Assembly (NCBI RefSeq): GCF_009870125.1
Contig: NC_046683.1
Span: 18,857,001-18,921,000 of the forward strand
Direction of reading: 5' to 3'
DNA from: Drosophila pseudoobscura
Lineage: Eukaryota > Arthropoda > Insecta > Diptera > Drosophilidae
DNA: 64,000 nt
Part shown: one piece after another, positions 54,155 through 64,000 of the stretch
How positions within the stretch are numbered: the first letter of the stretch is position 1
Layout: the number at the start of each line of letters is the position of its first letter
Program-made: the position numbers and the translations under genes
Notes under the pieces: model-generated
Databases searched by the model: none
What the model was told of the DNA's origin: nothing
The model's input: only the letters and a program-made list of their open reading frames with translations

Positions 54155-55960
54155 ATGCCATTTAAGCGTAAAAGCAGGAAATATATTTGCGAATCGAAGC
54201 ATATCAATAAAAGTACATCGAAGAAAATGCAGCAGACTTTAGTTTTCCAGAGCCATGTAATGATTTTTCAAATGTTTTAGTTCAGAATTTCGAATCAACC
54301 AGTTTTAATGTGCGCCTAGGTCAGTGGATGTCCGAAAATAATATTAGCAAGAGACCAGCTAATGATTTGCTCCAGCTTTTGTCCGAAAAAATTCCAGGGC
54401 TACCACGAGATGTTCGAACTTTGAAATGCACGCCACGTGGGGTTATTAAAAGGACTGTGGCTCCAGGAAGCTATGTGCACTACGGTGTAAAAGACGCGCT
54501 AACTGATTTTCTTAGTAGTTTTTTGTATGAATCTGCAAACGTTAGCTTAAATATTAATGTGGACGGACTTCCATTATATAAAAGTTCACTTAAACAAGCC
54601 TGGCCCATTTTAATTAATGTCAATGGCACAAAGCCAATTCTTGTAGCTGGGATATATGTAGGGAATTCCAAGCCCAGCGATCCCAATATTTACTTAGAAG
54701 AATTTTGTAAACAAGTTATTAGAATTGATTGAGGATGGCATAATTTTTCAAAGTAGAAAGCTTCATATTAGCATTAGATCCATTGTTTGCGATGCACCGG
54801 CTCGTGCATATATTTTGGGTGTTAAACATCACTCTGGATTTTATTCTTGCAACAAATGCACTCAAAAGGGCAAATGCTTTCAAAGGCGAATAGTTTTTAA
54901 AGTGTCGGAGAACGTACCTCGAACAGATTATAGTTTCAGAAATCGCTTACAGCCAAAACATCACAACTTACAGGAGAAATTAGTTTTAGAAAACTTGCCA
55001 ATTGATATGGTCAATCAGTTTCCCTTTGATTATATGCATGTAGTTTGTCTTGGCATTATGAAAACATTACTAGTGGCATTAGTAAGGGTTAAAGGACACC
55101 AATTTTCTTTGGATCGGCATACCATCAACTTAATAAGTTCCAAATTGATATCGTTTCGAAAGTTTATACCTAGAGAATTTAATAGAAAGCCAAGATCCCT
55201 TGATGATCTTGAAAGATTTAAGGCCACAGAATTCCGAACATTTTTGTTGTATACTGGACCCATTGTTTTGAAAAACTCTTTAGACACAGCCCGCTATCAT
55301 CACTTTTTATTGCTCAGCCTAGGAATACGACTTCTTCTTCATAAAGAATATTTTATCACCAAAAATTCACTTGCTTCCAGTTTACTCAATGATTTTGTAA
55401 AACAAATTCCCTCATTATATATATTTTCCATGCTTACATTTAATTTTCATTGCCTAACACATTTAAGCACACAGTCCCTAGCCTTCGGCTCTTTAGAGAC
55501 AATAAGCTCTTTTCCATTTGAAAATTTTCTAGGATTGTTTAAAAAATATGGTAAAAAATTCCGATTTTGTAATAGAGCAATTGTATAATCGTATAGTAGA
55601 GCGAAGTATTTTGAAAGTTGTACCTAAAACGAAAACATAAGATTTTTAAAATGTCACAAATAAAATTTCCTACAACGATTTATTTTTCGATTTGAAAGAA
55701 TCAAATAGTTTTTACTATATTAAAGATAGCACTTCATACAAAATATTTAAAATTTGTGACATTCAAAATAGTACGTTGCATAGCCGATTAGTTGTTGATC
55801 TTGAACCTTTTTTTTATTTTCCCAATAAACTCTACCCTTGTCGGCATATTTTCTTCAAAGAATATTAATTACGACTTAAGTGTAGTGCAGCATCCAATAG
55901 AAACAATTTCCGGAAAAATCATTCACATATTAGATACTGATGTGCACATTTATTTTCCAT
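54155..55960 (+). pseudogene. Transposase, right copy, multiply broken
   Basis: Same start as the left copy. Lesions: a 16-base deletion near 54220, an extra T near 54707, an extra base near 55541 and a TAA near 55637. It keeps the 4 bases that the left copy lost near 31200, so the two copies are broken at different places and shared an intact ancestor. Confidence 0.8.
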
Positions 55961-55982
55961 TAATTCACTAATTCCAGAAAGG

Positions 55983-56860
55983 ATGAACCATTATACCAAC
56001 TTATTTAACATGGATTCTGGAAATATTGCACAACTAAATGAGTATGTTCCAGACACCCAGCAGTCATGTAAGAAAATTTCTTCATCTGCCCAAATAAATG
56101 TTCAAAAATTATTTCTAATTACAGCTATCATAGGAAAAATGAATAAACTGGACCAAAAATTGGACATCCTGATTAATAAACTGGACCGAAACACAGCGGA
56201 AATAGTGGCTCATCGTTCAGAAATTGGCTCCATTAAGGCGAAGGTTTGTGGTGAGATCCGCAAACCCAAAGTAGTTCTGCCTTGCCAACCGCTCACAACC
56301 ATAGAAGAATTTGTGGGCCAAACGACGCCCTAACTGAAAAAGTAATTTGATTCTGTGTATAAACGAGGAGTGGCTAAAAATTCCCGAATGTTACGATATA
56401 AATGTCCTAAAAACTTCCACTCCACAAAATAAGTCGAGCCAAAAGGGAATTGAAAGATGATGCGTTGCGACGGCCTAATGCAAAACGGTACACATAGATG
56501 TATGCGTGTGCAGTTGCGGGCTTTAGCTATACGTGTGAGTACATTACAGCTATGTTTTGGACACAAGCAATAACAACACAGCTATGCGCGTAAAAGTAGT
56601 TCCTTAAGCGGTGCAATACAATCATGTGCATATGAATAGGGCACTTGTAATATACACGAACATTGATTTACAACTACGCGGATAATCTCTCAACAATAAT
56701 AAACATGATTATTTGTTTTACAGCGGGATTTAAGGAAAGATTTTCTTTGAAAGACGGCGATTTTGACCGGGTAACTTAAGAATTCTTCCCATACTCCCAG
56801 GACGGAATGTCGAAGGGACAAAAGCAAATTAAACTTAATTCACTAATCTAAGTTAATCTT
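55983..56860 (+). pseudogene. DUF4806-type gene (iii), right copy, broken
   Basis: The first exon and half of the second match the left copy up to PLTTIEE at about 56313. The last exon reappears at 56725-56800 with an in-frame TAA. The middle is replaced by other repeat sequence. Confidence 0.75.
56335..56720 (-). repeat. Unnamed repeat, related to 61480-61640
   Basis: The reverse complement of about 56440-56590 resembles 61485-61630 (shared GCTATTGCTTGTG, CACACGCATACATC and TCTTTCAATTCC words). No coding sequence recognised. Confidence 0.55.
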
Positions 56861-56877
56861 TTTACTACACAAAATAA

Positions 56878-57818
56878 AACGAGGGGGAACGTTGTGAGTT
56901 GCTGCGTACACCGCAACTCTACATTTATACCCGATACTAAGTCAGTATGGCTCTCCTCCGGCAGACGCCGCTAATATTGAACGACACGACAAAGAGTGCG
57001 TGCGAGAGAGACAGAAAATCAGTCTGAGCGTGACGTCGGGCGCTGCGTAGCCACTGCAAATTGATTTGTTCCTTTTGGCTGTACAAATTATTCAATCTGA
57101 TCCAGATTCAGCATCCTGATAGATATGATCATTATCTATGATTCTGTGTTTTTAGTTTTCTCGAATGTGCAATATTGTGGATGCAACAGATTTTCGTCTT
57201 TTGTGGTGGCGAAATTTTGACACAAAATGGTAAAGATCCGATATCACAGGAGTGTGGATACCAAATTTGGTGTCTCTGGCTCTTATAGGTTCTGAGATCC
57301 TTGAACTCATATTTTGCAATTAGCAAAACCGACCATGAAACCTGTGTGTTAGAGAGAGACAGAGCGAGAAAGAATGAAATTGTTTTCTTGATTCTGGCTA
57401 TAATAATTATACGATCTGGTTCAGACTTTGCACTCTAGAATATATAGTCATCATATACGATTCTGCGTTTTTAGTTTTTTCGTATCGTCGGAATTGTGGA
57501 TGCCACAGATTTTCGCCCTTTGTGGGGGCGGAAGTGGGCGGGGCACAGTTTTGAAATATTCTTGTAACAGTGACATATCACAGAAGTCTGGATCCAAAAC
57601 ATCGTTGCTCTAGCTCTTACAGTCTTTGAGCACTAGGCGCTGAAGGGGACGGACAGACGGACAGACAGACATGGCTCAATCGACTCGGCTATTGATGCTG
57701 ATCAAGAATATATATACTTTATGGGGTCGGAAACGATTCCTTCTGGACGTTACACACATCCACTTTTACCACAAATCTAATATACCCCAATACTCATTTT
57801 GAGTATCGGATATAAAAA
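56878..57818 (-). mobile_element. INE-1/DINE-1-like element
   Basis: Both ends present: ACGAGGGGGAACGTTGTGAG at 56880 and ATACTCATTTTGAGTATCGG at 57790-57810. The microsatellite at 57647-57670 is short. An internal deletion is seen near 57210 compared with 3170-3360. Confidence 0.85.
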
Positions 57819-57829
57819 GGGAAATCCCC

Positions 57830-59203
57830 GACTATTTTGACGCCTAGCTTCATTGCGTATCAAGTGTGTTTACCGGCTGGAAAAAAGTATTATTGCTACT
57901 CTTTTTTTGGGAAAAAAATGGAAAAAAGGAAGGAAATACTGTCTTCTGTTCGCAATTTAATTATTAGCCTTCGTAATGATAATAAATCATATGGCGAAAT
58001 CTCGGATATAGTTTAATTAAGTCGATCCACCGTCCAGACCATCATTCGGTACAACAACAACAACAATTCCACGGAAAATAAGATGAGATCTGGAAGGCCA
58101 AAAAGCTATCAAGTCGCGACGAGAGAAGCATCCTCAAGGAAGTCAATAAAAATCCAAAAATAAGTGCTCCAAAATTGGCGGAACACATCGAAAAGTGTTC
58201 AGGAGTCATTGTGCACCCAAAAACAATTGCCAATTTTTTGCGCAAGGATGGTTTCAAAAGCCGAGTTCCACGAAAGAAACCATTTATTTCAGAAAAGAAT
58301 CGGATTTTGCGCCTGGAATTCGCCAAAGCGCACTTAAATAAGGATTCAAACTTTTGGAAAAGCGTTTTATTTACAGTTGAAAGTAAATACAACATTTTCG
58401 GAAGTGATGGCCGTTCCAGAGTTTGGAGAAAGGCAAACACCGCTCTTGACCCTATAAACATGATACCCACCGTCAAGCATGGAGGTGGTAGTGTAATGGT
58501 TTGGGGCGCTATGGCGTCGCCTGGAGTAGGTCATTTGGTGTTTGTGGAAGGGAATATGGATCGCTTCCAGTATAAGAAGATATTGGAAGAAAATTTGGAA
58601 ACATCGGTGGATACATTGAGCCTGGGAAGCAGTTGGATCTTCCAACAGGACAACGATCCAAAGCACACCGCATAGGTTGTGCGTGATTGGTTGCTGTATT
58701 ATGCCCCAAGACAGCTTCATTCACCACCCCAATCGCCAGATCTTAACCCAATCGAACATCTTTGGGACATTTTAGAAAGATTGGTACGGAAGTATAACAT
58801 CAGCAGTCGGGAAAGCCTCAAAACCTCCCTCATTCGAGCTTGGGCCGAAGTTCCACCCACAACAACCGAAAATTTGGTGGCATCGATGCCCCGACGACTA
58901 CAGGCTGTAATAGATGCCAATGGTGGACCAACCAAATATTAAAAGTATAAAAAGTATTAATATTAAGATGACTTTGAGACTATAATACAAAAGCATAGAG
59001 GCTGTATGTACACTTTTTTCCGTGAACATTTTATGTTTTTTCGTTGTAACTTTAGTATACATAATATTTGTTTAAGTTTTTTTCTGAAATAATAATAACT
59101 TTAAGTGTCCTAAATAATGGCATACCAACTTTTTTAATTTTCATTGCGAAAACCCGAAATATTGAAAAATCGGTGCTGTATGTTGACTTTTTTCCTTGAC
59201 TGT
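57830..59203 (+). mobile_element. Tc1-like element, left end missing
   Basis: The right terminal sequence ends at 59203 (CAACATACAG ... CTTGACTGTA on the other strand) and abuts a TATA sequence of the third transposon-end copy. The left side starts directly after the INE-1-like element and lacks a matching terminal repeat. Confidence 0.8.
57920..58942 (+). pseudogene. Tc1-like transposase
   Basis: Start MEKRKEILSSV at 57920, with a TAA in the HTH region (near 58012) and a frameshift near 58100. The open part 58175-58942 reads KHGGGSVMVWGAM, QQDNDPKHTA, a TAG at 58673-58675, then SPDLNPIEHLWD. The first catalytic Asp is Val (FTVESK for the usual FxDES). The second Asp and the Glu (DD34E type) remain. 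Inactive. Confidence 0.85.
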
Positions 59204-59815
59204 ATATATTTATGCATATTTATTTTAGTATACATATGGATATATATTTTTTCTTATATTGTATATTTAGATAAATCATTGTTTTAGTTATAATAAACAA
59301 AAAAGTCGAGAACCGACGGCGTTTACATAATTTTAATAATTTATAATTAACCTGTTTAAAATAAGGAAATAAATGTGCAATTCTATTATTGTAATATTTT
59401 ATATTTTGTGGTATTAATCAAACAAATAACAGCTTTTATTTCATTTCCCGCGCCCTAGTGTACCATACCCCTACCCCTTGCCCAGTCTTCATTTATTTTG
59501 TGGTGGTAGGTCACTTCATCAAAAGACCCAAAACAAGAACCAAACTCAAATTTCAGTTCTAGCGGCCAGCAATACTAAACACACACACGCAAAGTACGTG
59601 AGAATGCATGTGCACCCATACACTAAAACATGCTGGAGGCAAAACAGAACCAGACCTGAGAGAGTTAAAAGAAAATTAAAAAAAGCATACAATCACATAT
59701 TTTTGTCGAAACATATTGCGTGTGTACTAACACATGCAAAGATGTTCTCTCTGCAGAGAGAACATGCGTTTGGCTCATGATGACGCGTCCGTACCCGAAC
59801 GCCAGAGCCGAAGTC
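59204..59815 (-). mobile_element. Two-gene transposon end, third copy
   Basis: Matches 32530-33190 in the same orientation, up to the GCGTTTGGCTCATGATGACG and CGAACGCCAGAGCCGAAGTC stretch. No coding part is attached. Confidence 0.75.
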
Positions 59816-61164
59816 TCTGGGATGCTCAAGCTGGTAACCCTTCGTTTGACGCTTCGTAGTATGTACTGGCACATCTACATATATTCTGTGTCGTTAGTGG
59901 TTATATGTACATATTTACATATGTGTGCATGCATGTATTTTGCGTGGACGCAATACCCGAAGCTCCGCTGACGACCGCTGCCGCAGTGCAGCCATTTTCT
60001 TTACTTGTGCGTTCTGTTTATGTATGTAGAAATAGCCTATGTATCCGTTATGCCTGCGATGACGTCAGTAGATAAGACGATTGCGCAGTCGCAGCTGCGC
60101 AGCAGCATGTCTACTGAGACAATGACGGATAAAAAAGAGGTGTGTGCTTGATTCACTTTGTTTCTTTTTTTCAAATATTAATCAGTCTTATTAATTTACA
60201 GATCTCTTCTTTAGGTTTAAATTAGTGATATAAATTTTAATGAAATAATTATTTTTATAAAATTATTAAATTATTATTATTATTATGATTACATTATTAT
60301 TACAAAAACGATTATTAAACGAATATTTTATGTTATTTTAGTGTTTTTTACTGGTGCTTTCATAGCGCTATTATTATGTATAACAACACAAGAAAAATAT
60401 TTAACATACAAAAAATAGCTTATGCTTTCATAGCAGTCTTTTACATTTCATTGTAGATCAAAGATAACTAATATTTAAAAAAAGTTTTGTGAATGCTTTG
60501 CAAAAACAAAATGCGACTTAGTCGCGCAGGAGTAAGTCTATTACGTTTTTGACTTAATATGTTAGCAGCCGCTGAGAACTCCCGGTCAGAGGGAAAGGGA
60601 GGTTGCCATTAACGGCAAAAATTGCATTGCAATTTTGTATACTGTATGGTTAGTGGCACAGTCCACTGCCAATTGCCGTTGTTTCTCGCATTCATATCGG
60701 CAGCCGCTTTAGAAACGTTTCAAGCGGGAAGAAGACCGCAAAGAGGAACGCAAGAAATAAACGCAAGCAGAACGAAAAGTAGACGAAGCGAGCACCGTTT
60801 CTGCTGCTTGTGCAAAAAAAAAAAGTGAACCGTGGTTTCAAATGATTTTCTTTTAAACGACAGAAATTTTGTTTTTTTTTTATACATGTAATTGTTTAAT
60901 GCGCTTCTTAAGCAGCGTTTATTGCGGTCGATTTATTAATGTCGACGATTGTTGGATGACAGATTGAGAGAGCGATAGAGAAGGCGAAAGCACCCATAAT
61001 TTTTGCTTGCTAAAAATAAAAACTTAGTCGATTTCTTTATTAAACCTCCCCACGTGTTTTCGTTGGGTCGTTATCTCGCTCCAATAAGAATTTGCATTCC
61101 TCAGCTTTCGTTCTGTTCGTGGTCTGGCATGTGGACCTACGCCGTACCGGAGAAGCAGTCCCAT
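59816..61164. other. No gene recognised
   Basis: 60055-60115 resembles, in reverse, the GTCGCTGCGACTGCGCATTCG part of the shared module. 60640-60665 holds a piece of the 51-bp repeat. The rest is AT-rich or low complexity. The short frame at 60622 has no recognisable motif. Confidence 0.4.
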
Positions 61165-61340
61165 ATATGTAATTACATATGTACATATATTGCCACCATC
61201 ATGTTTGACAGTTTTTTCGGTGAAACTTGGAACAAATCCCTTTCCTTTAGGGCGTCGTACATTGCTCTCACAATCATTCCCTGTTTCGTCGCTCCATAAA
61301 ATGTCGCAAAGATTTGCAAGCCCAAAGTAATATTAAAAAT
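61165..61340 (-). pseudogene. Tc1-like transposase, middle fragment
   Basis: Reads ILWSDET on the minus strand, then RRPKGKGFVPSF and TVKHDGGN, the region around the first catalytic Asp. This is the part missing from the element at 61760-62702. Confidence 0.65.
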
Positions 61341-61479
61341 TCAATATTATATTTTTTAAATAATATTGTTGAGAAAATAGCCGCATAACTTTAGTTCAAT
61401 ATTCATTTAAATTATAACTTGCCCCATTCGTGTGATCATTATTGTATTTTCCTATTTGAGCACCTATTTTTACGCGCAG

Positions 61480-61640
61480 AATTGTGTTGCTATTGCTTGT
61501 GCTCAAAACCTAACTGTAACGTTCTCACACAACCCAAACCCTCAGCTGCACACGCATACATCGATGTGGACCGTTTGCCATTGGACCGTCGCATCGCATG
61601 ATCTTTCAATTCCTCTTTGCTCGACTTCTTTTCGTGCAGT
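61480..61640 (+). repeat. Unnamed repeat, related to 56440-56590
   Basis: Inverted partner of the repeat described at 56335. Confidence 0.55.
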
Positions 61641-61909
61641 TGATTTTAGTACAAAATTCTAGCCGCAACCAACCGCACGCATATCGCTTTAGCGCCGCTC
61701 TTTGTAATACGACAAAATAATCAGTAGATAGATCTCTGCAGTACGATGACTCGATGACATACACTTGCTCGCATATCTCTGCGTACACTTAGAAAATGAA
61801 TACATTTTCATGTTTAGTTGCGGATAACTTCTAATATAAGGCACTTTGGGCAACGATTTTTTTTTTATAATATTCTTTGCTTATTTCTAAACCTATCTAC
61901 ATTTTTTTT

Positions 61910-62098
61910 TTATTCAATGTGCTCATTGGCGAAATCCATACGCTTTTTCCTATTAACCCCAAATACATACGGCTTCCTACGAGCATCTCGGCCATGATAC
62001 CCCACCTTTTTCCAAGTGCGTCGGACAGTTTCTTCAGATATAACTTTGGAGAAGCCTATATTCAAATTCTGAAAGAAATCCTTCAGCAGAGTGTCCAA
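61910..62098 (-). pseudogene. Tc1-like transposase N-terminal fragment, inverted
   Basis: Reads ISEETVRRTWKKVGYHGRDA and RKKRMDFANEHIE leftward, the second helix-turn-helix region. It points opposite to the C-terminal half of the same element. Confidence 0.75.
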
Positions 62099-62406
62099 AA
62101 ATTACAGCTTGAAGACGACTTTTGCTGCCAACAGGACAATGATCCGACGCATACTGCCCACAATGTTAAGCTCTGTTTGCTTTACAATGTACAAAATGAG
62201 CTTCGATCGCCTCCTTAGTCCCCAGACCTGTATCCCATAGAACATCTATGGGATTTACTCGATCGCAGGATTCGTAAGCACACCATAAGCTCTAAAAACA
62301 TGTTGAAGGAAGTTATCCTGGAGGAATGGGGCAAAATAGCTGCCGAGGACACCAGGAATTTGGTTGACTCAATGCCTAGACGTCTGGCAGATGTTTTAAA
62401 ACGATA
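62060..62406 (+). pseudogene. Tc1-like transposase C-terminal fragment
   Basis: Reads ILKEILQQSVQKL, CCQQDNDPTHTA, then a TAG at 62216-62218, then SPDLYPIEHLWDLLD and MPRRLADVLKR with the stop at about 62406. The second Asp and the Glu are kept. Confidence 0.8.
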
Positions 62407-62702
62407 GGAAGATCCCAAAAAATATTAACAACTTAGAATTTTAGTCGTGTACGCAGAATTGTTGGAGTGTACGCAGACTTTTGAGGTGTCAAATTTGTCT
62501 TATGTTTTTTTTAATGATTTTTTTTTCCTATTAAGTTTGTTTTATTGAATAAAAAAAAAATGTAGATAGGCTTAGAAATAAGCAAAGAATATTATAAAAA
62601 AAAAATCGTTGCCCAAAGTGCCTTATATTAGAAGTTATCCGCAACTAAACATGAAAATGTATTCATTTTCTAAGTGTACGCAGAGATATGCGAGCAAGTG
62701 TA

Positions 62703-62840
62703 ATAAGCAATGATTTTAGCCAAAAAATCATGCATTTTATAGGTGATGATTTTTACCTAAATATCATGCATTTTATAAGTGATGATTTTAGCCGAAAAAT
62801 CATGCATTTTATAAGTGATGATTTGCGAAAATCATGCACT
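62703..62840. repeat. ATCATGCA/GATGATTT palindromic repeat, second array
   Basis: Same word set as 51305-51547 (AAAAATCATGCATTTTATA and AGTGATGATTTT), about four units, no long hairpin. Confidence 0.85.
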
Positions 62841-62929
62841 TAATATAAAAAGTAATACATTGTAATTGTTTATTTTTCCAATTATTTTTATTTATTATTA
62901 TTCATTATTGTCTGCTTTGAATTTTTTTT

Positions 62930-63155
62930 CCCTTGAGGTCTTCTGAAAATGACTATTCTTAATGTTGTGAATAGCCTTCCGAATCACTTTGTCTGCTGGC
63001 TCGTCGGGTATTTTCATCTTCACCGCCGCTGAAATAATATGAATAAATTAATTAATTAGCTACTATGTTTTTTTTAAAGTTCTTTTTAGACCTACATTCC
63101 AGGACATTGTAAAATTCTTTACAATTTTTTAGCGAGCTCTTTCCCGAAGTACCGT
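62930..63155 (-). pseudogene. DUF4806-type gene (iv), C-terminal fragment
   Basis: Reads LDGTSGKSSLKNCKEFYNVLE, aligning with NVDGVQGKTALKNVENFYGV of the 47.5 kb gene. A GT-AG intron and AAVKMKIPDEPADKVIRKAI follow. The N-terminal exons are deleted. Confidence 0.55.
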
Positions 63156-63193
63156 CTAAGTTGTATTGCGCAGTTAGCGCAGGCGCTAAAGAT

Positions 63194-63239
63194 ATGCCCG
63201 ATTCGTAATTCAACTACGCCTACGGACTAAACACCTCCA
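63194..63239 (-). promoter_or_regulatory. Conserved TTTAGTCCGTAGGC...GAATCGGGCA element (third lineage)
   Basis: On the minus strand GGAGGTGTTTAGTCCGTAGG, then a 14-base variable part, then GAATCGGGCAT. It lies between the transposase end and the DUF4806 fragment, as in the array. Confidence 0.55.
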
Positions 63240-63299
63240 TTTTATGAATTTAAAAATAAGCAAAAAATACTACAAATGAAAATAAGTAAAGGTAGCAAA

Positions 63300-63745
63300 T
63301 AAACCTATGGAAAATGCAACAACGGAACTAAAACTAGTTCTCCTTTATATGGCAGGGCAACGGCTTTCCGTTCAAAGTCTTCTACCGAAAACTTTTCCAG
63401 CTCCGTTGGTGCTTCTAAATTGACTAAGTATATACCTAACTGAGTCGAACTTAATGGTTCACAATAAAATCATCTAATGTTTTTAATTATTCTGCCTATA
63501 ATACAAATCTTTCCTAATTCCTCTTCAAATGACTCGATTTGAATAGGAACATCTCCTCTTACAAAGCAAAAATGATCTGGCTTACTATCTTTTAGGGTAC
63601 TGTTCTGAATCTTTAAAACCTTGCCTACTAACAATACTGGTTCTTTACCGGGAGCAACGTACCTATCTTCGACTGTTTTTCTGAATATTTGTTCTAAGAT
63701 TTGTGTTGGCTTTCGGACAAAATATTTAAGAGTTTGCAAATAATT
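63300..63745 (-). pseudogene. Transposase C-terminal fragment (third lineage)
   Basis: Open from 63739 to 63470 (EDRYVAPGKEPVLLVGKVLK onward), then a TGA, then FYCEPLSSTQLGIYLV and a KAVALPYKGELVLVPLLH end that aligns with the GLPYEGIILVIPLLH end of the array copies. Confidence 0.65.
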
Positions 63746-63755
63746 TTCAAAAGCT

Positions 63756-64000
63756 TAAGAGGATCCTAAAATCGGGTTTCCGACTTGCTATACGGTCTCT
63801 CTTACGTGAAGTAAGCCGTGAACCCTTACCTGATAATAATACAATTCACAGCACTTTCGTTTGCGCACAATTTGACGATTTCAAATAGCAAATGCAAAGC
63901 GAAGAAAGAAAAGGAGTTCTGTCGACGCAGTCGCAAAGAAGACCAAAAGATAAAACGAAGTTCTCTGCTACTGCGCACGGTCGGCAGAACCGAATTACGT
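63756..64000. other. No gene recognised at right edge
   Basis: GCAGTCGCAAAGAAGACC near 63927 faintly recalls the shared module. Nothing further is supported. Confidence 0.35.

Larger units (their letters stand above)
52450..56870 (+). mobile_element. Two-gene DNA transposon, right inverted copy
   Basis: Reverse complement of 28986-33190 over its length, with small indels. An extra block of about 95 bases near 53550-53640 duplicates part of the leader. About 380 bases of unrelated sequence (56335-56720) replace the middle of the DUF4806 gene. Confidence 0.85.
61760..62702 (+). mobile_element. Tc1-like element with 158-bp terminal inverted repeats
   Basis: Inverted repeats at 61760-61918 and 62545-62702 (outer ends TACACTTGCTCGCATATC), bounded by TA as expected for Tc1/mariner insertion. 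The interior is rearranged (see the gene entries). It sits inside the GATGAC / GATGATTT repeat sequence. Confidence 0.85.
62850..63755 (-). mobile_element. Two-gene transposon, third lineage, fragment
   Basis: Minus strand: the transposase C-terminus (63739 to about 63300), the conserved type element (63239-63194), then the DUF4806 C-terminus (63150 to about 62930). The order matches the array units, but the sequence is well diverged from them. Confidence 0.7.

Noticed and set aside
60622..60828. 68-codon frame with a Cys-rich end
   Set aside because: No homologous copy, no motif, low-complexity lysine tail from an A run.

Overview
This window looks like eukaryotic, repeat-rich insect DNA. 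It is most likely Drosophila, and I favour a species of the obscura group or a relative, from heterochromatin or a Y-like region. The reasons are INE-1/DINE-1-type elements with their PyTATACCC terminus and GGACGGACAGACGG microsatellite, a Helentron with an endonuclease tail, Jockey-clade and I/LOA-type LINEs, short GT-AG introns, and fragments that look like Drosophila aubergine and maelstrom. No rRNA, tRNA, CRISPR or bacterial-type feature was seen. Family names rest on motifs and memory, not on a search.

Layout. 1-4.3 kb: a 5'-truncated LINE on the minus strand, a shared repeat module and an INE-1-like element. 4.3-28.6 kb: a head-to-tail array of four full composite units and one partial unit, 5.3-6.0 kb each. 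Each unit carries, in order: the 3' half of a Helentron endonuclease (in units 1 and 2 fused to an Aubergine-like N-terminus), the Helentron 3' hairpin, a truncated DUF4806-type gene, a terminal module, a broken transposase, a second DUF4806-type gene, and a RING-finger gene. The RING frame is intact in all four full units. 28.6-33.2 kb: a two-gene DNA transposon on the minus strand, with an intact 4-exon DUF4806 gene and a frameshifted transposase. 33.2-37.6 kb: a hAT fragment interrupted by an RNase H-bearing LINE. 37.6-46.7 kb: a nearly complete Helentron (Rep, helicase, endonuclease) with two frameshifts and one stop. 46.7-49.5 kb: the long form of the array's DUF4806-type gene, a Harbinger remnant and a THAP-domain remnant. 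49.5-52.5 kb: the shared module again, a third Aubergine-like fragment, a long hairpin and a Maelstrom fragment. 52.5-56.9 kb: an inverted copy of the 28.6-33.2 kb transposon. 56.9-64 kb: another INE-1-like element, two Tc1-like remnants, the hairpin repeat again, and a third relative of the two-gene transposon.

How it fits together. The 46-50 kb region shares the Helentron end, the flank, the DUF4806-type gene, the module and the Aubergine-like fragment with the array, so it looks like a relative or source of the array unit. The most striking content is host-gene material amplified or stranded among rolling-circle elements: an intact RING ubiquitin-ligase-like gene repeated four times, plus N-terminal Aubergine-like and Maelstrom-like pieces, both from the piRNA pathway. 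Whether these are junk, small-RNA sources acting on their parent genes, or expressed amplified genes cannot be decided from sequence alone.
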